This document shows, piece by piece, positions 1-5,920 of a DNA stretch of 36,641 bases. The notes under the pieces were generated by a model. The model was not told the origin of the DNA. It made no database searches and worked only from the letters and a program-made list of their open reading frames with translations. The position numbers were made by a program, and so were the translations under genes. Location: NCBI GenBank assembly GCA_024680755.1, contig JAILBT010000138.1:1-36641 (forward strand), written 5' to 3'. Each line of letters begins with the position of its first letter. Positions within the stretch are counted from its first letter, which is position 1. The stretch comes from Prevotella sp. (GTDB lineage Bacteria; Bacteroidota; Bacteroidia; Bacteroidales; Bacteroidaceae).

Positions 1-663
1 AAGGCATATCAATTCATTGATGGTGGCATAGTCGCGGATATTGCCTTTGAGGTCAGGATTAGCCTCGCGCCATTGCTTGGCTGTCATTCCAAACATGGCC
101 ACATTCAGAACATCGGCTTCTTCGGCATAGATGATACTTGCTTGTTCAGAGGTGATTTCTTCTGGAATCAAGCGGTTCTTAATGGCATCCGTATGAATGC
201 GATAGTTGATTTTGGATAGTTCTCTCTTTGCTGTCCAGCCCAACATCTTCTGCTCTTCGGCTTTTAGTCGTTGGTATTCCTTGACCAACAGCAACTGGAA
301 CTTAGGGCTTATCCACATGCCAAAGTGATAGGCAATATCGCGATGGGCATAAGTGCCACCATAGCGTCCCGCCTTGGAGAAGAGACCAATGGCCCCAGTC
401 TTTTCTATCCATGTCTTGACTGACAGAACAAAGTTGTTACTCCCCGCCATATTTCTAAATGTACCGAATTCGGTACAATTAAAATTGGGATTGTAGAGCA
501 TCTCCCATTCACCAAGGTACTCTATCGTACTTTTCAAACTGAGCCAACGGAAGATAATGTGCTCTTGCAACTGGCTACGAGCCATATCAGTCAATGATAT
601 ATAGTCATCGTCATTATGGGAAACGATGGTAATCTCTGTATTTTGGACATTAATCTTTGCCAT
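1..663 (-). CDS. KilA-N domain protein, 3' end cut by window edge
   Basis: I translated this by hand on the minus strand from the ATG at 663-661. 221 codons run open to base 1, so the C-terminus lies outside the window. The residues match the KilA-N domain: an early segment with LTDMAR, then ALSV-type text (FVLSVKTWIEKTGAIGL), then GRYGGTYAHRDIAYHF and WISPKFQLLLVKEYQRLK at about residues 120-155. KilA-N is a DNA-binding domain common in phage and mobile-element proteins and also found as stand-alone genes in Bacteroidetes. Its role here is unknown. The gene is visibly AT-richer (about 43% GC in the first 60 bases) than everything after 1500, and uses AT-ending codons freely, which suggests horizontal acquisition. 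An 18-bp perfect palindrome lies inside it at 460-477. A TACCTTTG -7 box lies 30 bp upstream. Confidence 0.85.
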   Translation of the reverse strand, partial: MAKINVQNTEITIVSHNDDDYISLTDMARSQLQEHIIFRWLSLKSTIEYLGEWEMLYNPNFNCTEFGTFRNMAGSNNFVLSVKTWIEKTGAIGLFSKAGRYGGTYAHRDIAYHFGMWISPKFQLLLVKEYQRLKAEEQKMLGWTAKRELSKINYRIHTDAIKNRLIPEEITSEQASIIYAEEADVLNVAMFGMTAKQWREANPDLKGNIRDYATINELICL

Positions 664-692
664 AGGATAGTGTCTATTATAAATTATGTGTG

Positions 693-700
693 CAAAGGTA
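693..700 (-). promoter_or_regulatory. Putative -7 box for the KilA-N gene
   Basis: Read on the minus strand the sequence is TACCTTTG, the Bacteroidetes -7 consensus (TAnnTTTG), 30 bp before the KilA-N start. No good TTTG -33 element lies 19-21 bp further upstream, so the call rests on one box. Confidence 0.5.
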
Positions 701-860
701 GTAAAACAATTCAAAACATAAGAATAATCTGCATATTATTTCGATAGAAGGACGTAGCCTAATACGCACTTTTCTGGCAGGTGCCACAAAAGATGCCACA
801 ATCTGCTTAGTGAGCGAGGAGCAAGCTCAGAAGAAAAAGTTGCAAATAAGTGCCAAGGGT

Positions 861-944
861 TTTCGGCTACAGGCAAAAGGTCTTTCGGCTACAGGCAAAA
901 AGCCTTTCGGCTACAAGCGAAAGGTCTTTCGCCTGTAGCCGAAA
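861..944. repeat. Four 22-bp repeat units, the last inverted
   Basis: Three direct units begin TTTCGGCTACAGGC (861, 883, 905) with an exact 22-bp period. The fourth, at 927-944, is the reverse complement of the same 18-bp core, kept in the 22-bp register. The third and fourth units form a near-perfect hairpin (905-922 with 927-944) around a 4-nt GGTC loop. There are no spacers, so it is not a CRISPR array. It may act as a transcript-end structure or a REP-like site, but its function is not known from the sequence. Confidence 0.85.
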
Positions 945-953
945 ACCCTAACG

Positions 954-1018
954 GGGCCTGTTTCGTACCTTGACTGGGCCTGTTTTGTACCTTGACGGGG
1001 CCTGTTTTGTACCTGAGC
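954..1018. repeat. Three 22-bp tandem units (GGGCCTGTTTTGTACC type)
   Basis: The word GGGCCTGTTT(T/C)GTACCT starts at 954, 976 and 998, again with a 22-bp period. The units are followed by TTGAC spacers, except that the last diverges into TGAGC. The array begins 9 bp after the previous 22-bp array and keeps the same period with an unrelated sequence, so the two look like parts of one compound element. Confidence 0.8.
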
Positions 1019-1093
1019 TACAACATGGGGCTGTGAGAAAATATCACTTTCTAAGTGAATATATGATATGATTGTCCGCAATTATCCGATAGC

Positions 1094-1138
1094 GCCCCAA
1101 AGGGGCAATGAGCAATTAGCCCAGGGAATCTCCCTGGG
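1094..1138. repeat. Paired GC-rich palindromes (REP-like)
   Basis: The first hairpin has stem GCCCC/GGGGC (1094-1098 with 1102-1106) and loop AAA. The second has stem CCCAGGGA/TCCCTGGG (1120-1127 with 1131-1138) and loop ATC. Such paired hairpins resemble dispersed intergenic palindromic elements. A minus-strand open frame crosses this element and the tRNA, which makes that frame non-genic. Confidence 0.6.
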
Positions 1139-1201
1139 TAATAGACGGCGTAGCTCCGATCCACCACATTCCCAGCGTATATCGCCGACAAGACAACAAA
1201 A

Positions 1202-1245
1202 AAAACGTTGAAGATGTCTGTTGATATTGACATCTTCAACGTTTT
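1202..1245 (-). terminator. Intrinsic terminator of tRNA-Gln
   Basis: A perfect 17-bp stem (1202-1218 with 1229-1245) encloses a 10-nt loop. Read on the minus strand, the stem runs into eight T residues. It begins 12 bp past the mature 3' end of the tRNA. A further 7-bp outer stem (1191-1197 with 1246-1252) flanks it. Confidence 0.85.
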
Positions 1246-1256
1246 GTTGTCTGTTG

Positions 1257-1327
1257 TTGGGGTACCCGGATTCGAACCAGGAAAGGCAGGACCAGAATCT
1301 GCAGTGTTACCATTACACCATACCCCA
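1257..1327 (-). tRNA. tRNA-Gln (anticodon CTG)
   Basis: The 71-nt gene folds as a cloverleaf on the minus strand. The acceptor stem is TGGGGTA/TACCCCA with the bacterial tRNA-Gln U1-A72 pair. There is a GGTAA-type D loop, an anticodon loop TTCTGGT giving CTG, and a T stem CCTGG/CCGGG around TTCGAAT. The discriminator is A, and no CCA is encoded, as usual in Bacteroidetes. The last anticodon-stem pair (31-39) is an A-C mismatch. A CTG isoacceptor suits the CAG-rich Gln codon use of the neighbouring genes. It has its own promoter and terminator. Confidence 0.92.
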
Positions 1328-1373
1328 ATGTCTTCCGCATATCGGAAACACCGTGTTTCCTGAAATGCGGGTG

Positions 1374-1405
1374 CAAAGGTACGGCGTTTTTTTGAACCGT
1401 GCAAA
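1374..1405 (-). promoter_or_regulatory. Promoter of tRNA-Gln with upstream A-tracts
   Basis: On the minus strand, TTTG (1405-1402) is followed after 20 bp by TACCTTTG (1381-1374), a full Bacteroidetes promoter. Immediately upstream (1416-1438) lie A-tracts of 9 and 8 residues on this strand, in the position of an UP-like element, as expected for a strong stable-RNA promoter. Confidence 0.8.
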
Positions 1406-1474
1406 TTTTTCGGTCTTTTTTTTCTTTTTTTTTATTTTGCAACCGTTTCCTTACCGTTTCAGCAGGCTTTCAGC

Positions 1475-1482
1475 TAACTTTG
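1475..1482 (+). promoter_or_regulatory. Putative -7 box for the TrpB-like gene
   Basis: TAACTTTG matches TAnnTTTG and lies 45 bp upstream of the ATG at 1527. The -33 position holds only TTAC (1451-1454), so the upstream element is weak. Confidence 0.6.
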
Positions 1483-1526
1483 CAAACTGCGAACCATCAA
1501 CTTTCAACCAACAACAGATAAAAGCT

Positions 1527-2891
1527 ATGACCAGACAGAAGAGATTTCTGCTTGACGAGAGTCAGCTGCCCATACAATGGTACAACATCCAGGCCGACAT
1601 GGTTAACAAGCCCATGCCGCCTATCCATCCCGCCACGCACCAGCCTCTGAAGGCTGAAGACCTGTTCCCCATCTTCGCCGAGGAGTGCTGCCGCCAGGAG
1701 CTGGACCAGCAGCACCGGTGGATAGACATACCCGAGGCGGTGCAAGAGAAATACCGCGCCTACCGTGCCACGCCGCTGGTGCGCGCCTACGACCTGGAGA
1801 AAGCCATAGACACACCGGCCCACATCTATTTCAAGAACGAGAGCGTCAACCCGCTCGGCTCACACAAGGTGAACTCGGCCCTGCCGCAGTGCTACTACTG
1901 CAAGGAGCAGGGCGTGACCAACGTCACCACCGAGACGGGCGCCGGACAGTGGGGCGCTGCGCTGGCATACGCAGCCCGCGTCTTCGGCCTGGAGTGCGCC
2001 GTCTATCAGGTGAAGCTGACCATGCAGCAGAAGCCCTACCGCTCGAGCATCATGCGCACCTTCGGCGCCTCGGTAGAGGGTTCGCCGTCGATGTCCACCC
2101 GAGCCGGAAAGGACATACTGACCAAGGACCCCACCCACTCGGGCTCGCTGGGCACTGCCATCAGCGAGGCCATCGAGCTGGCCACCACCACGCCCAACTG
2201 CAAATATACGCTGGGGTCGGTGCTGAGCCACGTCACGCTGCACCAGACCGTCATCGGCCTTGAGGCCGAGAAGCAGATGCTCATGGCGGGCGAGCAGCCC
2301 GACATCGTGATAGGCTGCTTCGGCGGCGGCTCTAACTTCGGCGGACTGGCGTTCCCCTTCATGCGCCACAAGATTCTGGACGGTCAGCAGATCGACTTCG
2401 TGGCGGCCGAGCCCGCCTCGTGTCCCAAGCTGACGCGCGGCAAGTTTGGCTACGACTTCGGCGATGCCTCGGGCTACACGCCCCTGCTGCCGATGTTCAC
2501 CCTGGGCCACGACTTCAAGCCGGCCAACATACATGCCGGCGGTCTGCGCTACCACGGAGCCGGCGTCATCGTGTCGCAGCTGCTGAAAGACGGCCTGATG
2601 CGCGCCGTGGACATTCCGCAGCTGGAGACATTCGAGAGCGGTATGCTCTTCGCACGCACCGAGGGCATCATACCCGCGCCAGAGAGCTGCCACGCCATTG
2701 CCGCCACCATACGCGAGGCCAAGCGCTGCCGCCAGACGGGCGAACAGAAGGTGATACTGTTCAACCTCTCCGGCCACGGCCTGATCGACATGCCGAGCTA
2801 CGAGAGCTTCATCAACGGCGACCTGCGCAACTATGACATCACCGACGCAGAGATAGAACAGAGCCTTTCCACCGTGCCCCAGCTGGCATAG
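1527..2891 (+). CDS. TrpB2-type tryptophan synthase beta chain
   Basis: This is a PLP enzyme of 454 aa, the length of the TrpB-like (TrpB2) branch, which is longer than classical TrpB (about 400 aa). The PLP lysine is Lys114 in GSHKVNSA, and the phosphate-binding loop is GGGSN at 266-270. The family condenses indole with L-serine to give tryptophan. The frame is open far upstream, but that part is low complexity and crosses the tRNA. The ATG at 1527 sits just downstream of a -7 box and begins the conserved protein. No trpA or other trp gene is adjacent, so it is an orphan copy that may salvage indole. TrpB2 is clear from the sequence, but which indole source it uses is inference. Confidence 0.9.
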   Translation: MTRQKRFLLDESQLPIQWYNIQADMVNKPMPPIHPATHQPLKAEDLFPIFAEECCRQELDQQHRWIDIPEAVQEKYRAYRATPLVRAYDLEKAIDTPAHIYFKNESVNPLGSHKVNSALPQCYYCKEQGVTNVTTETGAGQWGAALAYAARVFGLECAVYQVKLTMQQKPYRSSIMRTFGASVEGSPSMSTRAGKDILTKDPTHSGSLGTAISEAIELATTTPNCKYTLGSVLSHVTLHQTVIGLEAEKQMLMAGEQPDIVIGCFGGGSNFGGLAFPFMRHKILDGQQIDFVAAEPASCPKLTRGKFGYDFGDASGYTPLLPMFTLGHDFKPANIHAGGLRYHGAGVIVSQLLKDGLMRAVDIPQLETFESGMLFARTEGIIPAPESCHAIAATIREAKRCRQTGEQKVILFNLSGHGLIDMPSYESFINGDLRNYDITDAEIEQSLSTVPQLA

Positions 2892-2905
2892 AAAAACAGA
2901 AGCAA

Positions 2906-2941
2906 TATAGAAACTATAGAGACTATAGAAACTATAGAGAC
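2906..2941. repeat. 4 x 9-bp tandem repeat upstream of the GH43 gene
   Basis: Units TATAGAAAC and TATAGAGAC alternate twice (an 18-bp dimer repeated), ending 15 bp before the GH43 ATG. The repeat fills most of the 65-bp gap after the TrpB-like gene. No ribosome-binding sequence is seen. Confidence 0.9.
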
Positions 2942-2956
2942 TACAAAAAGCCCCCC

Positions 2957-4624
2957 ATGCCGACATACAGACTTCTGCCCCTTACGATAGCTGCGCTTGC
3001 GGCGGTGTGCCTCACGGCCCCCGCACAGGCGCAGCGCCGTTCGGCGGTGTGGTCGCCCGACCGTGGCGACGGCACCTACCAGAACCCCGTGATCAACGCC
3101 GACTACAGCGACCCCGACGTGTGCGTGGGGCCGTCGGGCGACGACTACTACCTGACGGCCTCGTCGTTCCAGTGTGTGCCGGGGCTGCCCATACTCCACT
3201 CGCGCGACCTGGTCAACTGGCAGCTCGTGGGCCATGCCCTGGACCGCCTCTATGCCGGCTTCCCCGAGCTGGAACGACACTTCAGCACGCCGCAGCACGG
3301 CTGCGGCGTGTGGGCGCCGAGCATACGCTATCACGACGGCTACTACTACATCTACTGGGGCGACCCCGACTACGGCGTGTTCATGGTGCGCACGCAAGAC
3401 CCGGCGGGGCCGTGGGAGCAGCCCGTCTGCGTGATTGAGGGCCAGGGCATGATAGACACCACGCCGCTGTGGGACGACGACGGCCGCTGCTACCTGGTCA
3501 ACGCCTGGGCCAACTCGCGCTCGCGCTTCGCCTCGGTGCTGACGGTGCGCGAGCTGTCGGCCGACGGCCGCAGGGCCATCGGCCAGCCGGTGATAGTGTT
3601 CGACGGCAACGGCAACGAGAACCGCACCTGCGAGGGACCGAAGTTCTACAAGCGCGACGGCTGGTACTGGATAATGTGCCCCGCCGGAGGCGTGCCCACG
3701 GGCTTCCAGCTGGCCATGCGCAGCCGCACGCCCTACGGCCCCTACGAGCACCGCGTGGTGCTGCAGCAGGGCGGCACCACGGTCAACGGCCCACATCAGG
3801 GCGGGTGGGTGCACACACGGTATGGCGAAGACTGGTTCCTACACTTCCAGGACAAAGAGTGCTACGGCCGCGTGGTGCACCTGCAGCCCATCGACTGGAG
3901 CTCGGGCTGGCCCGTCATGGGCCGGCAGGGCGAGCCGGTGCTGACCCACCGCAAGCCGCTGTCGGCAGCCGCCGCCACCGTGGTCAACCCTGCGGAGAGC
4001 GACGAGTTTGACGCGCCCCGGCTGGGACTGCAGTGGCAGTGGCAGGCCAACTACCGGCAGGAGTATGGCATGCCTACCGCCTTCGGCACCATGCGTGTCT
4101 ATACACACAAGCTGCCCCCTGACTGGCAGAGCCTGTGGACCGTGCCCAACATGCTGCTGCAGAAGACACCGGCCGACCGCTTCACCGCCACGGCCAAGCT
4201 GCGGCTCACGTCGAAAGCCGACGGGCAGTTTGGCGGACTGATAATGATGGGACTCGACTATACGGCGCTGGTGCTGCGACGCACGGGCGACACCTTCCAG
4301 CTGGTGCAGATGACCTGCCATGCCGCCGACAAGGGCAAGGCACAGACCGAGCAAGTCCTGACCACGCTGAAGCCCACGGCCGTTGACAAGACCGACTACC
4401 GGCCGGGCTCGCACCGCGACATCTACCTGCGCATGAACGTGAGCGACGGGCAGATGCAGTTTGCCTGGAGCTCCGACGGCCGCAAATACGCCACATGCGG
4501 CACGCCGTTCAAGATGAAAGAGGGCAAATGGATAGGTGCCAAGATAGGCTTCGTGGCCGCCGAGACCAACCCCAAGGCCGACCGCGGCTGGCTGGAGGCC
4601 GACTGGTTCAGGATAGACAAGTGA
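2957..4624 (+). CDS. Secreted glycoside hydrolase family 43 (beta-xylosidase / arabinofuranosidase type)
   Basis: The 555-aa protein has an N-terminal signal peptide with likely cleavage at AQA|QRR, leaving N-terminal Gln. The five-bladed propeller shows the three GH43 acidic residues: base Asp52 in DYSDPDV, Asp167 in MIDTTPLW, and acid Glu226 in CEGPKFY. After about residue 335 comes a C-terminal beta-sandwich of the kind attached to GH43_12-like enzymes. The family removes xylose or arabinose from xylan and arabinan side chains. Substrate cannot be fixed from sequence. No SusC/SusD pair is next to it, so it is not in a classical PUL here. It lies 65 bp after the TrpB-like gene and may be co-transcribed. 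Confidence 0.88.
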   Translation: MPTYRLLPLTIAALAAVCLTAPAQAQRRSAVWSPDRGDGTYQNPVINADYSDPDVCVGPSGDDYYLTASSFQCVPGLPILHSRDLVNWQLVGHALDRLYAGFPELERHFSTPQHGCGVWAPSIRYHDGYYYIYWGDPDYGVFMVRTQDPAGPWEQPVCVIEGQGMIDTTPLWDDDGRCYLVNAWANSRSRFASVLTVRELSADGRRAIGQPVIVFDGNGNENRTCEGPKFYKRDGWYWIMCPAGGVPTGFQLAMRSRTPYGPYEHRVVLQQGGTTVNGPHQGGWVHTRYGEDWFLHFQDKECYGRVVHLQPIDWSSGWPVMGRQGEPVLTHRKPLSAAAATVVNPAESDEFDAPRLGLQWQWQANYRQEYGMPTAFGTMRVYTHKLPPDWQSLWTVPNMLLQKTPADRFTATAKLRLTSKADGQFGGLIMMGLDYTALVLRRTGDTFQLVQMTCHAADKGKAQTEQVLTTLKPTAVDKTDYRPGSHRDIYLRMNVSDGQMQFAWSSDGRKYATCGTPFKMKEGKWIGAKIGFVAAETNPKADRGWLEADWFRIDK

Positions 4625-4697
4625 GCGCACGACACACCCGACAACAGGGCGCTGCGGCAACACTGCCTACGAGATACACGCCGTCAGGCTTCTTCGA

Positions 4698-4735
4698 CCG
4701 AAAGCCCTTGCGCCAGTGGACGCAAGGGCTTTCGG
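4698..4735. terminator. Bidirectional terminator between convergent genes
   Basis: A 15-bp perfect stem (4698-4712 with 4721-4735) with an 8-nt loop sits midway between the GH43 stop and the end of the minus-strand adaptor gene. There is no strong T-tract, but position and stem strength fit a shared transcript end. Confidence 0.75.
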
Positions 4736-4790
4736 CTGTTGGTGCCACTGCCGCTGACGTGCAGGCAGGACAGCGCTGGCAGCAGAGGGC

Positions 4791-5891
4791 TCAGTCGTCT
4801 ATCTTCTGCGGTCCCCTGACGCGCTCGTCGCGTTTCAGGCCCTGTTTAATCTCGATGTTCACGCCGTCGCTCAGTCCGGTGGTCACCTGCCGGCGGTCGT
4901 AGGTCTTGCGCTCGCCCTGTCCGCTGACGACATAGACGAAGGTGGTGTCGCCGCTGAAATCTATGGCGCTCTCGGGCACGGTCAGCACGCCGTCGGCCTT
5001 GGCCAGCACTATCTCGGCCGTGGCCGAATAGCCGGAACGCAACTTGTTGTCCTTGACCACATCGACGGCGGCCTTCAGCTCAAACTGGTTGGCACCGTTG
5101 CTCTCGGTGGCCTTGGGCGAGATATACTCGAGCCGTGCCGTCAGCTCCATGTCCTGCAGCGCGCCGATGGTTATCTTCATCGGCATGCCAATCTCTATGG
5201 CTCCCACCTCTGTCTCGTCGATGTTGCCGCGGAAGATCAGGTCGCTCATGTTGGCCACGCTGGCTATGGTCGTTCCGTCGTTGAAGGTGTTGGCCAGTAT
5301 GACCGAGTTGCCCACCTTGACAGGTATGTCGAGTATGACGCCGCTGACGGTAGAGCGCACCAGTGTGCTTGAGGCGCTGGCGTTCGACTTCGACACGCCG
5401 TCGCGCACCACCTGCAGCGCGTCGTCGGCCGCCGTCTTCTCTTCGCGTGCCTGCTGTAGCGCCTGCTGCACCCGCTCAAACTCGTCGGCGCTGACCAGCT
5501 GTTTCTCATACAGCTCGCGCTCGCGCTCGTAGTTTGTCTGGGCCTGACGCACGTTGATGTCGGCCAGGCGCACGCGGCTCTCGGCGGCCGACAGCTGTCC
5601 CATGTCGGGTATCACCTTCACGCGGGCTATCACCTCGCCCTGCTGCACGGTCTGACCCGCCTCTTTCAGCAGTTCGGTGATGATGCCGCTTATCTGCGGC
5701 TTCACGTTCACCTCGTTGCGCGGCTCTATCTTGCCGGTGATGACGGTGGTCTTGCGCAGGCTGTCTGTGCCGACGGCGAACTCGCTGTACTCCACCGCCT
5801 TGGGCTGCGACTTCTGCCACAGGAAGACGAACGTGCCGATGAACACCAAGGCCACGAGCGCGGCCACAATCAGCTTACCGTATTTTTTCAT
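4791..5891 (-). CDS. Efflux RND/ABC periplasmic adaptor (HlyD/MacA-type membrane fusion protein)
   Basis: The 366-aa protein has one N-terminal membrane anchor (about residues 7-27). A lipoyl half-domain with the NEVNVKPQISG motif follows at about 55-100, an alpha-helical hairpin rich in Arg, Glu and Gln at about 100-170, then a beta-barrel and membrane-proximal domain. Such adaptors bridge an inner-membrane RND or MacB-type pump to a TolC channel. Here neither pump nor TolC is adjacent. Its only operon neighbour is the GH97 gene, 29 bp upstream, and transcription then ends at the convergent terminator. The start has an AAGGAAA-like purine run about 6 bp before the ATG. The partner pump cannot be inferred. 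Confidence 0.88.
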   Translation of the reverse strand: MKKYGKLIVAALVALVFIGTFVFLWQKSQPKAVEYSEFAVGTDSLRKTTVITGKIEPRNEVNVKPQISGIITELLKEAGQTVQQGEVIARVKVIPDMGQLSAAESRVRLADINVRQAQTNYERERELYEKQLVSADEFERVQQALQQAREEKTAADDALQVVRDGVSKSNASASSTLVRSTVSGVILDIPVKVGNSVILANTFNDGTTIASVANMSDLIFRGNIDETEVGAIEIGMPMKITIGALQDMELTARLEYISPKATESNGANQFELKAAVDVVKDNKLRSGYSATAEIVLAKADGVLTVPESAIDFSGDTTFVYVVSGQGERKTYDRRQVTTGLSDGVNIEIKQGLKRDERVRGPQKIDD

Positions 5892-5920
5892 TGTCGTTTC
5901 CTTTTATAGAGTATAGAAGC

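Larger units (their letters stand above)
664..1200. other. Non-coding repeat-rich region
   Basis: This stretch separates the KilA-N gene from the tRNA terminator. It holds the KilA-N promoter, two adjacent 22-bp-period repeat arrays (861-944 and 954-1018) and a pair of GC-rich palindromes (1094-1138). One plus frame is open from about 705 to 937 but has no ATG and runs into the repeats, so I do not call a gene. Bases 780-805 contain an imperfect doublet of GTGCCACAA-like words. I see no intact gene here. Confidence 0.6.

Noticed and set aside
705..937. Open plus frame left of the 22-bp repeats
   Set aside because: It has no start codon, enters the repeats, and I recognise no family.
861..1018. 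CRISPR-like array
   Set aside because: The 22-bp units are contiguous with no unique spacers, one unit is inverted, and no cas gene is present.
1051..1404. Minus-strand frame of 117 aa
   Set aside because: It reads straight through the tRNA-Gln gene, its terminator and the palindromes at 1094-1138; not a protein gene.
1221..1526. N-terminal extension of the TrpB-like protein to a TTG at 1221
   Set aside because: The extension translates the terminator, the tRNA and a poly-T run, and lies upstream of the likely promoter.
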